A DNA stretch of 64,000 nucleotides, taken from NCBI GenBank assembly GCA_002707155.1, contig PAME01000025.1, positions 62,001-126,000 of the forward strand, read 5' to 3'. Shown piece by piece: positions 1 through 9,533 of the stretch (position 1 is its first letter; each line of letters begins with the position of its first letter). This DNA comes from Crocinitomicaceae bacterium (GTDB lineage: Bacteria > Bacteroidota > Bacteroidia > Flavobacteriales_G > Salibacteraceae). A program made the translations under genes and the position numbers. The notes beneath the pieces are model-generated. The model was not told the DNA's origin, searched no databases, and saw only the letters and a list, made by a program, of their open reading frames with translations.

Positions 1-1
1 T

Positions 2-718
2 TGGTTGCGAATAAGGGTAACGAAATCGCTTGTCAAATCTTCTACTGCTGTTGCGGTTAACTCGAATTACCTTAGGGAATTAATGGAAAAACAACATTTA
101 CTGTCAAAATATTTCATTGTGCCCAACATAGTTAGGTTTAGTGAAGCAAAAAATGATTCCACTACCCTAGACCAAAAAAAAGTGTTATTCATGAATATCG
201 CTGATCATATTGATTCAGACAAAAACATATCTGGACTTCTAGAAGCATTTGGTTCGGCAAAAAAATCGAACCCCAACATTAGATTAATTCAAATAGGAGA
301 TGGACCTGATAATAAAATACTGCATTTGAAAGCTAAAAGCCTAGGTCTCGAAAAAGAAATTGTTTGGAAGGGGAGATTAGCTAATGAGGAAGTTTTGGAT
401 GTAATTAATAGTTGCGACTGCGGAGTTATAAATAGCAACCAAGAGACGTTTTCTATTGTTGCTTTTGAGTTTTTAGCGGCTAAAAAACCAATTATAATAA
501 CTGAATGCGGTGGTCCTATTGAGTACTTGCCCGCTGTATTCGGCATTAAAATTCCTGTAAACGAACCTACTGTGCTTACAGAGGCAATTGTTGAAATAAG
601 CAAAACGCATGCATCAATACCTCTTGAAACAAGTGCCACTGAAATTCGAGCAATATTTTCGCAAGCTACTTTTCTAAGCAAAATTGAAAAGATGTACCAA
701 TATGCAATAAATCCATGA
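2..718 (+). CDS. Glycosyltransferase family 4, C-terminal part (5' end outside window)
   Basis: The frame is open to the window edge, so this is the distal part of a longer gene and the TTG at 5 is probably internal. The visible 237 residues match the second Rossmann domain of a GT-B retaining glycosyltransferase. A hinge segment ends in VPNIV, followed by the donor-binding half with IGDGP near residue 97. The EX7E motif is E147/E155 within QETFSIVAFE, and the ECGGP loop follows. Such enzymes transfer a sugar from a nucleotide donor to a lipid-linked or glycan acceptor at the inner membrane. The stop overlaps the flippase start (ATGA), and the flippase and asparagine synthase downstream point to a surface polysaccharide cluster. 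Donor and acceptor cannot be told from the sequence. Confidence 0.85.
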   Translation, partial: WLRIRVTKSLVKSSTAVAVNSNYLRELMEKQHLLSKYFIVPNIVRFSEAKNDSTTLDQKKVLFMNIADHIDSDKNISGLLEAFGSAKKSNPNIRLIQIGDGPDNKILHLKAKSLGLEKEIVWKGRLANEEVLDVINSCDCGVINSNQETFSIVAFEFLAAKKPIIITECGGPIEYLPAVFGIKIPVNEPTVLTEAIVEISKTHASIPLETSATEIRAIFSQATFLSKIEKMYQYAINP

Positions 719-1983
719 TTAACAAAATTATTGGAACGACCTTTTCAAGAGGGCTTATGGCAATCTTTGGGCTGCTTACTCTCATTCTAAATACGCGCTA
801 TTTAGGAGCTGAAAAAATGGGTGAATTGGCCGTCTTACTTATTACAATTGCATTAATGGTTCAACTATCGGAGTTTATTGGTGGGCCTTCATTGGTATAT
901 CTTCAAAAGAAATTTTCTACTCCACAAATAATAACTGTTTCACATTTATGGTCACTTGGCATCGCTTTGGCAACTTTTGGGATACTTATTATATTTAAAT
1001 CGGTATTTAACTTTCCAGCGCTATTGATTTCGCTTATAATTCTAACACAAGCAATCAATCACACCCACCTGCATTTATTGGTGGGTAAAGAAATGATAAG
1101 CGGTTACAATTTATCCTCTGTCATTCAATCTTCAGTTGTTGTTTCTGGAATTTTTATATCCTATCAATTTATAGGTGCAACTCAAGTTTGGGACTATTTG
1201 CAAATTTATTTTCTAGGACAAATTATTATGCTGTTTTTTACCAGCTGGTTTGTTTCAAGAATTCCAAAATCTATTTCAAATAATATTTCAAATTGGAAAA
1301 TGGTAAAAGATATCTTTAATTATGGAGCAATTATTCAAGGAACTAACTTGTTGCAATTTGGCGTTTATCGTTTCAACTATTTAATATTAGAGTCCTTTAC
1401 TTCTTATAGCAATTTGGGAATATACTCGGTAGGCAACCAACTTAGTGAAAAGGTACTTATTCCTGGAAATGCAATAAGCACTGTCCAATACTCAAGAATT
1501 GCAAATTCCGAAGAAAAGGAAAAGTCAATCGATCTTACATTTAGTTTAATTGCAATTAGTGCAATGATTACTTTGCTAGCAATTATTGCATTGCTGATAG
1601 TTCCTCAATCTGTTATTTCTTTCATTCTTGGCGGCGAGTTTAGCACGATAAAAAGTCTCTTCTTTTTTTTAGCGCCGGGAGTGTTTTTCATGTCTATATC
1701 GACAATATTTAGTCACTATTTCGCTGGGTTAGCTTTATACAAATACAACTTCCGTACTAGTGGATTTGGATTAATCTTAAGTTTAGTTTTAAGTATTTTA
1801 CTGATTCCTTTATTCAATTTACAAGGAGCTGCTATTGCAACTTCAATCGTTTTTGCAGGTCAAACTCTATTTCAAATAACGCTGTTCAAAAAAGAGACTG
1901 AAATGAGTTGGGGTGCTATCGTTGAAAGATTTATCGCGTCTTCGTCTAAAATAAAAGACATGCTATTAAACAGGTTTAAATAA
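715..1983 (+). CDS. Polysaccharide flippase (MOP superfamily, Wzx-like)
   Basis: A 422-residue protein made almost wholly of hydrophobic helices, about 12-14 membrane segments. It starts with MINKIIGTTFSRGLMAIFG and has the early motif NTRYLGAEKMGELAV, typical of oligosaccharide flippases (polysaccharide_synt family). The family moves undecaprenyl-linked glycan units across the inner membrane. It is translationally coupled to the glycosyltransferase upstream (ATGA overlap) and shares one base with the next start codon, so all three genes form one operon. The substrate is not predictable. Family confidence is good; the export role is inferred from context. Confidence 0.85.
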   Translation: MINKIIGTTFSRGLMAIFGLLTLILNTRYLGAEKMGELAVLLITIALMVQLSEFIGGPSLVYLQKKFSTPQIITVSHLWSLGIALATFGILIIFKSVFNFPALLISLIILTQAINHTHLHLLVGKEMISGYNLSSVIQSSVVVSGIFISYQFIGATQVWDYLQIYFLGQIIMLFFTSWFVSRIPKSISNNISNWKMVKDIFNYGAIIQGTNLLQFGVYRFNYLILESFTSYSNLGIYSVGNQLSEKVLIPGNAISTVQYSRIANSEEKEKSIDLTFSLIAISAMITLLAIIALLIVPQSVISFILGGEFSTIKSLFFFLAPGVFFMSISTIFSHYFAGLALYKYNFRTSGFGLILSLVLSILLIPLFNLQGAAIATSIVFAGQTLFQITLFKKETEMSWGAIVERFIASSSKIKDMLLNRFK

Positions 1984-3869
1984 TGTGCGGAATTACTGGC
2001 TTAATTTCTACTTCAGGCATCGATACTAAACAATTCGTTAACGAGTTGCATCAAATGAACCAACTCATTAAACATCGTGGTCCAGATAATGAAGGGATTT
2101 CTATTTTTAAAACCGATGGTACTTTAATTCCAAATAATTCTGACCAAAAAGCCAGCTTTGGTTTTGGACATCGCAGACTCTCAATAATTGACCTAACGCC
2201 TGAAGCCAACCAGCCCATGTTTGATGAAAAGGGGGATTTCTGTATTTCATACAACGGTGAAATTTTCAATTACATTGAAATTCGCAATGAACTAAAAGCT
2301 AAAGGGCATATTTTTCAAACGCAATCCGATACCGAGGTTTTAATTCATGGATATGATGAATGGGGCACTGAATTATACGAAAAACTTGAAGGAATGTGGG
2401 CTTTTGCCTTATTCTCAAAAAAAGCGAACAAGATTATCCTAAGCAGAGATAGAACTGGAGTTAAACCGCTATTTTATGTTTCGTCGCCAACTGCATTTCG
2501 TTTTGCTTCCGAGATTAAAGCACTCTTGCCTTTTACCGACAACAGCATAAACACGGACTCCTATTCTAAATTTATTCTTGAAAATAAGTTTGATTTTGGC
2601 GCCAACACTTTCTTTCGTTCAGTAAATGAATTAAAACCGGGAACAGAGCTAATTATTGATTTGGCTACCTTTAACACTTCTGTGCATAGATATTTTGATC
2701 CATTGACTTTGTTAAACCAAGACAGCGTTATAGTAAAAAGTGATAATGAATTGAGCGAAGAATTATATTCCATTTTATCCTGTGCAATTAAAATTCACTC
2801 AAGATCAGATGTTGCAGTTGGCTCTTGTCTCAGCGGCGGATTGGACAGTTCAACTATTGTTTCTTTTTTACGAAAATTAAACCCCAATATCTCAATTCCG
2901 GTCTTTTCAGCAATTTTTCCAGGTGAAAAAATGGACGAATCAGAATTAATATCAGCTTCAGTAGATAAACATAACCTCGAGTGGAATTCAATTTACCCAA
3001 CTTCAAATGCACTGAACGAGACACTAGAAGATGTTGCCTTTACTCAGGAGTTTCCATTAATTTCTACCAGCACCTTTGCTCAATATGAGGTTATGAAAGC
3101 AGTGAATAAAAAAGGAATAAAGGTATTGGTAAATGGTCAAGGCGCGGATGAATTGCTAGGTGGGTACATTAAATATGGTCAATTTCAGCAATTAAAATCA
3201 TTGCAGTCTTTCAATATTAACAGCGGGCTTATAGGGCCTTCCAGCCTAAATAATCTAATTAAAGAATTTGGGAAAAATGTGTTAGCTGATGCACCACGGT
3301 TAAAAAAAACATTGCTCTTTAGGTTTAAAAATGATACTAAATTTTTATCGCCCGATATCCTCTCTCAATTCGAATTTTCGGTAAAAGCCAACCCGAGAAA
3401 CCTAAACGAATTCCTCATACAGGATTATTACCAAGGTTTTCTATCTGGTTTGTTAAGGGCTGAAGATAGAAATAGTATGCGCTTTTCAATTGAAAGTAGA
3501 GTGCCTTTTGCAAGTAGTCATGCACTTGCAAAGTGGACTTTTTCCTTGCCTTCTCACTTTAAGTACAAGCATTCAACCAATAAGCCTCTGTTGCGAAATC
3601 TTCTAAGAAAAAAGGATTTAATTCCACCATCAGTCCTTAATAAAAAGAATAAACTCGGTTTCAGTACTCCCATGAATAATTGGATCTCTGCATCTAAGCA
3701 TGAGCTTTTAGACTATATCGATTATATACCCTCAGAATTATTGGCCAATAAAAATTTGAAAGAACAACTTTCTAAATCCATTTCATTAAACGCCGAAAGC
3801 CTAGAAGAAAAGCCGGAAAGTTACAAATGGATAACCTTAGGAAGTTGGTTTAAAGTTTTTAAACAGTAA
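1983..3869 (+). CDS. asnB: Asparagine synthase (glutamine-hydrolysing)
   Basis: A 628-residue two-domain amidotransferase. Cys2 directly after Met is the class II glutaminase nucleophile (MCGITGL), with RGPD near 32-35 and a GATase_6 domain over roughly residues 1-220. The synthetase domain has the ATP pyrophosphatase loop SGGLDSS at 284-290 and later GQGADELLGGY and ESRVPF. The reaction converts aspartate, glutamine and ATP to asparagine, or amidates a related carboxylate. AsnB paralogues inside polysaccharide clusters often amidate sugars such as uronic acids, so here it may act on a glycan precursor rather than free aspartate; that is inference. Its start overlaps the flippase stop (TAATG). 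Confidence 0.9.
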   Translation: MCGITGLISTSGIDTKQFVNELHQMNQLIKHRGPDNEGISIFKTDGTLIPNNSDQKASFGFGHRRLSIIDLTPEANQPMFDEKGDFCISYNGEIFNYIEIRNELKAKGHIFQTQSDTEVLIHGYDEWGTELYEKLEGMWAFALFSKKANKIILSRDRTGVKPLFYVSSPTAFRFASEIKALLPFTDNSINTDSYSKFILENKFDFGANTFFRSVNELKPGTELIIDLATFNTSVHRYFDPLTLLNQDSVIVKSDNELSEELYSILSCAIKIHSRSDVAVGSCLSGGLDSSTIVSFLRKLNPNISIPVFSAIFPGEKMDESELISASVDKHNLEWNSIYPTSNALNETLEDVAFTQEFPLISTSTFAQYEVMKAVNKKGIKVLVNGQGADELLGGYIKYGQFQQLKSLQSFNINSGLIGPSSLNNLIKEFGKNVLADAPRLKKTLLFRFKNDTKFLSPDILSQFEFSVKANPRNLNEFLIQDYYQGFLSGLLRAEDRNSMRFSIESRVPFASSHALAKWTFSLPSHFKYKHSTNKPLLRNLLRKKDLIPPSVLNKKNKLGFSTPMNNWISASKHELLDYIDYIPSELLANKNLKEQLSKSISLNAESLEEKPESYKWITLGSWFKVFKQ

Positions 3870-3904
3870 ATAGTTCAGCCAACCGCTTATTAATTCTCTG
3901 AATC

Positions 3905-3939
3905 TTTGTTGGAAAGTCAAGTTCTTATGGTTAACTTTG
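3905..3939 (+). promoter_or_regulatory. Putative Bacteroidota promoter (TTTG-N23-TAACTTTG)
   Basis: TTTG at 3905-3908 and TAACTTTG (consensus TAnnTTTG) at 3932-3939 are separated by 23 bp. They lie in the 119-bp gap before the large secreted protein that starts at 3989, leaving a leader of about 45 nt. The match is by eye to the Bacteroidota sigma-ABfr consensus. Confidence 0.55.
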
Positions 3940-3988
3940 ACCCAAATTTTTAATATTCAGATAATAATCATTTAAATAAGTTCAGACT

Positions 3989-6900
3989 ATGAAAAAACGA
4001 TTAAGTCTTATTTCTTGCTTTTTTGTTGCAGGTTTTGGAGTAAATGCTCAAACCTCAATTGAAGAAAGTAAGAACATTGCAATCCCAGCTTCTATTGAAG
4101 AAACTATAAAATGGGATAAATACGGAATTTCTTCTGGAAAAAAACAGAGCAACGTTTTGTCTCCAGTAAACTTTGGTTCAAGAGCTTCCTCTAGTAGCGG
4201 CATCGTCTTGGGTGAATCTCAATATGACTTAATGACCAACGCATCTATTGATAACAGATTTGTTAGTCATCCTGATGGAAGTTTTTCAGCAGGTTTTATG
4301 TATTCAAATACTGCTGCGTGGACAGATCGTGGAACTGGCTACTTATATAACAATGGTACCACATGGACTGTAAAAAATCCTACAAAGGAATTAGAGTCTG
4401 AAAGATGCGGATGGCCTTCAATTATGTACACTGGAAATGGTGATGAAATAATTATATCACATTCTACTGTTACTAATCAATTAATAATGTTGAAAAGAAG
4501 CGGTAAAGGAACTGGTACTTGGACAGAAACGAAAGATCCAACGGGCGCTAATTCAGCTCCTAAAGTAGGGTCTGGGTATCTTATTTGGCCGCGTGCTGTT
4601 GTTAGCGGTCCTAATAGTAATATCATTCATTTAGTTGCGCTTACAGAGCCTGTTGCCGTAACTGGCAGCACTTTCAATGGCCAATTAGTCGGCGGAATGG
4701 ACGGCGCTTTAGTGTACAGTCGATCTGATGACGGTGGAGCTACATGGGCAGTGAAAAACCAAATCCTTAAAGGTATTGACGCAAGCGTTTATACTGGAAT
4801 TGGAGGAGACTCCTACGCTATTACGGCTAATGGCAATAACGTCGCAATTGCCGTATTTCACAGGTTTGGTGATGTTAGAGTATTGAAATCTGGCGATAAC
4901 GGTAAAACTTGGGCAACTCATATTCCTTTAGATTTTCAGCGTGATGCTTTTGACCTAGGAGACTTTGCAGTAACTGATACACCTACTACATCTGACAATA
5001 CTGGTGACGTTATTATTGATAACAAAGGAATGGTGCATGTATTTTTTGGAACATGGAGATGGAATGATGATGACATTACTGATAATCCTCCAATGTATAA
5101 TACATTTCCACTTGCTAATGGATTAGCATATTGGAATGAATCTTATGGCGACAATAATCACCAACGATTATTTAATTATCAAGATGTTAATGGTGACGGA
5201 CTTATTGGTTATGTTGGTTATCCTAATAACTTTGACGGACTAACTAATTACGGTGCCAAATCAATTGTATCCTACCCTTCAGTTGGTGTAAATGCAGGTG
5301 GTGACCTTTTCTTGAAGTTTACCAACCTAATGGAAGATGGTTCTGCTACTGGTGGAAAATTGTACAACAATGGATCTCGTCATTTCCGTCACGAATGGGT
5401 AACTCGTTCAAATGACGGTGGATGTACATGGTCAAACCCTAGAGATTTGACTGATGCTGGTGCTGGATTTGAAGAGTGTGTTTACGGAGTTGTACCTAAG
5501 AAAGTGGATAACAAATTCCGCATGATTTATATGGAAGATGGTTCACCAGGGACTGCTGTTGGCCCTGAGGCTCATACTCCAGGAAAAAACGAAATGGTTT
5601 ATTTGGAGTTAAATGCCTCTAGTATTTCGTCGTCTAGTGATATCTGCGTTACAACCATTGCTGGTTCAAATGAACTTTGCCCTGGTGACAGTGCAGTGCT
5701 TACAGCAATCGGCTGCGGTTCTGCTTATGCTTGGAAAGATCAATTTGGAAGTAACTTGGGTTCTAACGCTGAATTGAACATCGTTACCACTGGAGTTTAC
5801 ACTTGCGATATTACAACTGCTTGTGGTGTGCAACAAGAGTCTTTCGAAGTTGTAAGACCTTCAAGTGGTCAAGGTCCAAAAATCAGTGTTTCTTCTTCAG
5901 TGGCTGAACTATGTGCAACTGGATCGCAAGCTGTTCTTAGAGTTAATGCCTCTTCTTTTGGCTCAAATGGAAGTATTATTTGGGATAGAGGAATACCTGG
6001 AACGATTGATACTTTTGTTGTAACTGGACCTGGAACCTACATTGTTGAGGTTGCTAACTGTGCAGGAAGTACGATTGACACTATAATTATCGGTACGGTT
6101 TCCTCGGTAAACGCTACTATTACGGGAGTCCAATTTCTTTGTCCAGGTGAGCAATCTACACTTACAGTACCTGAAAACCCAGACGGAACGTATACATGGA
6201 AAGATGGTGGTGGGTCTACCATTGGTTCTGCAAGATCGGTAATGGTAAGCTCTACTGGAACTTATACTGTTGACGTAACAGCATGTGGTGGATCACTAAC
6301 GGGATCAAATTCAATTAGCGTAAGCGCTGAACCAGATCCAAGTGCTTCTATTTCAATCGTTAATGGTGGCTCGAGAATAGTTTGTCTTGACCCTGATGGA
6401 TCAGTAGATCTATTAGCAAGAGATACTGCTAACGTTACTGCTACTTTTAAATGGAGCAATGGTAGTACGGGATCTTTAATTAGTGTTCCTACAGACAACA
6501 TTGGCACACAAAGTATTACTGCATATTCTTACAATTCATGTGGCGATTCAGCTCTATCAAATTCTATAACAGTTGAAGTAGTTGCGTTACCAAACAAACC
6601 TGTATTGTCTGAAAGTAATAATGTCATTACATCTAATACAAGTACAGGTCTTAAATGGTATTTTAATGATAGAAGACCTAATAGATGGCAATTTGCCAAT
6701 GAAACTGGCGCCACTTTCGACGTAACTGGAAAAGGTTACCCTTCAGGAACACTTATTGGTGCCTCTATTACAGACCTAGCTAGTGGCTGTGAGTCTGAAA
6801 TAGGTGAGCTAGAAGGTTTTACAGTTAGTGTAGATGCACTTTCTGCAAACAATGAGTCAATAGCTATTTTTCCAAATCCAAACTCAGGTGAATTTAATAT

Positions 6901-7102
6901 TAACCTAAGTGGAATCACAGGAGATACAGCAGTTGAGTTAACAATCAACAACAGCGTTGGTCAAGTTGTCTACAACAACGTTATTGATGTAAATTCAAAT
7001 CACTCTGAGCCTGTTAGTCTGAAAGGGTTAGATAAAGGAGTTTACTTCTTAAACGTTTCTAACGGATCTGAAAAAACTACACATAAAATCGTAGTTCAGT
7101 AA
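3989..7102 (+). CDS. T9SS-exported Asp-box (sialidase-like propeller) protein
   Basis: A 1037-residue exported protein. The N-terminus is a Sec signal (MKKRLSLISCFFVAGFGVNAQ). Residues about 80-540 contain three Asp-box motifs of the SxDxGxTW type: SDDGGATW 246-253, SGDNGKTW 301-308 and SNDGGCTW 474-481. These are the hallmark of BNR/sialidase-like beta-propellers, though no sialidase catalytic triad is evident. Residues about 550-880 are Cys-containing Ig/PKD-like repeats. The last 85 or so residues are a T9SS type A sorting domain (IFPNPNSGEFNINL, ending KIVVQ). It is therefore probably a cell-surface or secreted adhesin or glycan-binding protein. It has its own promoter and is followed by a strong terminator. 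Confidence 0.8.
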   Translation: MKKRLSLISCFFVAGFGVNAQTSIEESKNIAIPASIEETIKWDKYGISSGKKQSNVLSPVNFGSRASSSSGIVLGESQYDLMTNASIDNRFVSHPDGSFSAGFMYSNTAAWTDRGTGYLYNNGTTWTVKNPTKELESERCGWPSIMYTGNGDEIIISHSTVTNQLIMLKRSGKGTGTWTETKDPTGANSAPKVGSGYLIWPRAVVSGPNSNIIHLVALTEPVAVTGSTFNGQLVGGMDGALVYSRSDDGGATWAVKNQILKGIDASVYTGIGGDSYAITANGNNVAIAVFHRFGDVRVLKSGDNGKTWATHIPLDFQRDAFDLGDFAVTDTPTTSDNTGDVIIDNKGMVHVFFGTWRWNDDDITDNPPMYNTFPLANGLAYWNESYGDNNHQRLFNYQDVNGDGLIGYVGYPNNFDGLTNYGAKSIVSYPSVGVNAGGDLFLKFTNLMEDGSATGGKLYNNGSRHFRHEWVTRSNDGGCTWSNPRDLTDAGAGFEECVYGVVPKKVDNKFRMIYMEDGSPGTAVGPEAHTPGKNEMVYLELNASSISSSSDICVTTIAGSNELCPGDSAVLTAIGCGSAYAWKDQFGSNLGSNAELNIVTTGVYTCDITTACGVQQESFEVVRPSSGQGPKISVSSSVAELCATGSQAVLRVNASSFGSNGSIIWDRGIPGTIDTFVVTGPGTYIVEVANCAGSTIDTIIIGTVSSVNATITGVQFLCPGEQSTLTVPENPDGTYTWKDGGGSTIGSARSVMVSSTGTYTVDVTACGGSLTGSNSISVSAEPDPSASISIVNGGSRIVCLDPDGSVDLLARDTANVTATFKWSNGSTGSLISVPTDNIGTQSITAYSYNSCGDSALSNSITVEVVALPNKPVLSESNNVITSNTSTGLKWYFNDRRPNRWQFANETGATFDVTGKGYPSGTLIGASITDLASGCESEIGELEGFTVSVDALSANNESIAIFPNPNSGEFNINLSGITGDTAVELTINNSVGQVVYNNVIDVNSNHSEPVSLKGLDKGVYFLNVSNGSEKTTHKIVVQ

Positions 7103-7124
7103 GAAATATTATCTGAATAATGAA

Positions 7125-7160
7125 ACGCCCTTCCGGTTTCCGGAAGGGCGTTTTTTTTTT
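7125..7160 (+). terminator. Rho-independent terminator
   Basis: A perfect 12-bp stem, ACGCCCTTCCGG (7125-7136) with CCGGAAGGGCGT (7140-7151), has a TTT loop and a run of ten T at 7151-7160. It lies 22 bp after the stop of the T9SS Asp-box gene and separates it from the convergent bshB1. Confidence 0.92.
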
Positions 7161-7223
7161 GTGAAAACTAGAAATTAAAAGAATTTAAAACAGCCGAAAC
7201 GCCATACCATATGGCGCATGTGT

Positions 7224-7931
7224 TCAAATCAAGTCTAATACATTTGTTACGCCAATAGGTCTTTCAATAGTAAAACCTTCTCCAAATTCAACACCAATCA
7301 TTCTGCCGTGCTCTCTGGCTCTAGCTTCCAGAAAATCTTTGAACTCTTTAGAACTAATTGGAGAATCTGGTTCTTTTGAATTGGGGTCGTAAAACTGACT
7401 AGAGTAGGCCATTATACTTTCCATTTTTTTTGACCAGTATTCCGTTATATCTATCACAAAATGAGGCGTTAATCCTCTATCTTGTATATAATTATATACT
7501 GCTTTTGGTCGCCACGGTTCTTGATTGGTGTCTGCTTTTACCAAACCACTCAAAAAACAGGCACGAGAAACTAAGGAAGCCCCTCTCCCATGATCGGGAT
7601 GACGATCGGAAACCGCATTTGCAAAAACAACTTCTGGCCGATATTTTCTTATCATTTCTACAACTTTCATTAAGTTGGTTTGGTCAATTTCGAAAAAACC
7701 GTCTGCTACTCCAAGGTTTTCACGAACGGAAAGACCTAGAATCTTTGCTGCCTTTTCTGCTTCTTGCATTCTCAATTCAGCGCTTCCTCTTGTGCCTAAC
7801 TCCCCCTTGGAAAGGTCAACAACTCCAATTTTTTGTCCTAAGCCCTGGTGGTATAATAAAGTACCCGAAGCTGCTAGTTCGATATCGTCAGGGTGAGCTC
7901 CAAAAGCAAGAATGTCTAATTTCATGTTCAA
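7224..7931 (-). CDS. bshB1: Bacillithiol biosynthesis deacetylase BshB1
   Basis: A 235-residue member of the LmbE/PIG-L zinc deacetylase family. The zinc motif AHPDD is at residues 12-16 and the second metal/catalytic HPDH at 111-114. GELGTRGS, and YSSQFY near residue 175, are typical of BshB1. It removes the acetyl group from N-acetylglucosaminyl-malate to give GlcN-malate, the middle step of bacillithiol synthesis. The start may be the ATG at 7931 or the one at 7925 (MKLDILAF). bshA and bshC are not in the window. It is convergent with the upstream secreted protein and divergent from ccmB. Confidence 0.92.
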   Translation of the reverse strand: MNMKLDILAFGAHPDDIELAASGTLLYHQGLGQKIGVVDLSKGELGTRGSAELRMQEAEKAAKILGLSVRENLGVADGFFEIDQTNLMKVVEMIRKYRPEVVFANAVSDRHPDHGRGASLVSRACFLSGLVKADTNQEPWRPKAVYNYIQDRGLTPHFVIDITEYWSKKMESIMAYSSQFYDPNSKEPDSPISSKEFKDFLEARAREHGRMIGVEFGEGFTIERPIGVTNVLDLI

Positions 7932-7987
7932 TAAGTTTCTCCGATTAACTTTGCAAAAGTGAGTATTTAAAGCTTAACAACTATATA

Positions 7988-8647
7988 GTGCAAATTAATC
8001 GTATTAAATCATTGATTCATAAAGAGTTCCTCCTAGACTGGAAGGAGAAAAACAGCCTTGCGAGTATTCTCATTTATGTCACTAGCACCGTATTTGTTTG
8101 CTACTTGTCTTTTCAAACAATAATTGAAACCACTACTTTTAATGCCTTGCTTTGGATTATAATCCTATTTACCTCAGTGAATACCATCACAAAAAGCTTC
8201 GTGCAAGAATCAGAAAATAGATTACTGTATATGTATTCACTAGCCAATCCACAAGAAATAATTGTTGGCAAGTTGATTTACAATTCCATTTTGTTACTAT
8301 TAATTTCTCTAGTCACCTTTTCTGCTTACGCTCTTTTTTTAGGAAACCCCATTGTTAATCTCCCCGGCTTTCTTGGAGCCCTAGTATTAGGTTCTTTAGG
8401 CTTATCGATTCTTCTGACATTAATGGCTGCTATTGCTTCAAAATCATCAAACAACCCAGCACTAATGGCAATATTAAGCTTTCCAATTATCATCCCTTTT
8501 TTAATAACCATTATCGCATTATCACTCAATTATTCTCAAGGTGTTAATGATACTCAAAATTTGAAGTATTTCTTCGCAATTGGAGGCATTATGGCCATTG
8601 GGATAACTATGGCCTACCTATTATTTCCATACCTTTGGCGCGACTAA
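7988..8647 (+). CDS. ccmB: Heme exporter permease CcmB
   Basis: A 219-residue integral membrane protein with about six hydrophobic segments. It has the CcmB N-terminal signature (KEFLLDWKEKN, then the SxxFVCYLSF-type first helix) and ESENRLLYMYSLANPQEIIVGK. In the Ccm system I pathway CcmB is the permease that works with ATPase CcmA and CcmC to load heme on CcmE. The start is GTG at 7988; no better ATG exists upstream. It opens the cluster ccmB-ccmC-ccmD-ccmE-ccmF. No ccmA is found here. Confidence 0.88.
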   Translation: MQINRIKSLIHKEFLLDWKEKNSLASILIYVTSTVFVCYLSFQTIIETTTFNALLWIIILFTSVNTITKSFVQESENRLLYMYSLANPQEIIVGKLIYNSILLLLISLVTFSAYALFLGNPIVNLPGFLGALVLGSLGLSILLTLMAAIASKSSNNPALMAILSFPIIIPFLITIIALSLNYSQGVNDTQNLKYFFAIGGIMAIGITMAYLLFPYLWRD

Positions 8648-8662
8648 AATCAAGGTAAGATT

Positions 8663-9325
8663 ATGGGCAAAAATTGGTGGAAAATATTGGGCGTTGTGCT
8701 AGTGAGTTACAGCATAGTTGGTGGGTTTTTAATCCCGGTTCCTGAGCTTCCGATCTTAAATGAGACCATCAGAAATACTTACTTTCATATACCTATGTGG
8801 TTTGCAATGATGGCTTTGCTTACCTATTCTCTTTTTCATTCTATCAAATATTTATCTGGATTTGAAATAAATCACGACACTAATGCCGATCAAAGTGTTC
8901 AAGTAGCATTGGTCCTTGGTGTATTTGGCTTGCTTACCGGAATGGTTTGGGCCCAATATACTTGGGGTAGTTTTTGGACCAACGATGTTAAACTTAATGG
9001 AACAGCTATTTCAATGTTAACTTATCTGGCCTACATTATACTTAGAGAATCTATTGAAGATGAAAATCGCAAGGCTAAGGTAGCCGCTGTCTATAACATA
9101 TTCGCATGGGTGATGATGATATTGTTCATTATGATAATTCCGAGACTGAACGATAGTCTGCATCCTGGAAATGGAGGTAATCCTGCTTTTGGAAGCTACG
9201 ATATGGACAATACAATGCGTCTCGTTTTTTATCCTGCCGTTATAGGTTGGATACTTATTGGAGCTTGGATTACCAATATAAAAGTTAGAATTAAAAACAT
9301 TGATGACATTCAGAAATATGCTTAG
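8663..9325 (+). CDS. ccmC: Cytochrome c biogenesis heme-handling protein CcmC
   Basis: A 220-residue, six-helix member of the heme-handling (WWD) family. The periplasmic tryptophan-rich motif is WGSFWTND at 101-108. Conserved axial histidines are likely His42 (FHIPMW) and His167 (LHPG). CcmC presents heme to CcmE in the periplasmic face of the inner membrane. It lies 15 bp after ccmB and overlaps the next small gene. Confidence 0.92.
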   Translation: MGKNWWKILGVVLVSYSIVGGFLIPVPELPILNETIRNTYFHIPMWFAMMALLTYSLFHSIKYLSGFEINHDTNADQSVQVALVLGVFGLLTGMVWAQYTWGSFWTNDVKLNGTAISMLTYLAYIILRESIEDENRKAKVAAVYNIFAWVMMILFIMIIPRLNDSLHPGNGGNPAFGSYDMDNTMRLVFYPAVIGWILIGAWITNIKVRIKNIDDIQKYA

Positions 9326-9533
9326 AAATAGCTCTTTTTTCTTAACCGCAGCTCTAGTCCTTATAATGAACGGGCTGAGTGCTCAAGGGGTTGATATGGC
9401 TGCGGGAATGCGCTCGGAAGGCAAAATATACGTTGTAGTTATTGTAGTGCTTATCATTTTTATCGGTTTGGCTATTTATTTGTTTAGTATAGACAAGAAA
9501 GTTAACAAATTGGAGAAAAAGAATCCTAAATGA
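9303..9533 (+). CDS. CcmD-like small membrane protein
   Basis: A short protein (about 71-77 residues, depending on start) with an N-terminal hydrophobic segment ending SAQG, a second helix (VVVIVVLIIFIGLAIYLF), and a charged tail (DKKVNKLEKKNPK). Position between ccmC and ccmE and the topology match the CcmD slot, the small factor that helps release holo-CcmE from CcmC. Sequence conservation is too weak to assign alone. Candidate starts are TTG 9300, ATG 9303 and ATG 9318; all overlap the ccmC end, and ATG 9318 gives the smallest overlap and a cleaner signal segment. Confidence 0.6.
   Translation: MTFRNMLRNSSFFLTAALVLIMNGLSAQGVDMAAGMRSEGKIYVVVIVVLIIFIGLAIYLFSIDKKVNKLEKKNPK

Noticed and set aside
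7430-7948. A 172-codon plus-strand frame opposite bshB1
   Set aside because: It lies wholly antisense to a clear enzyme gene and its protein has no recognisable features.
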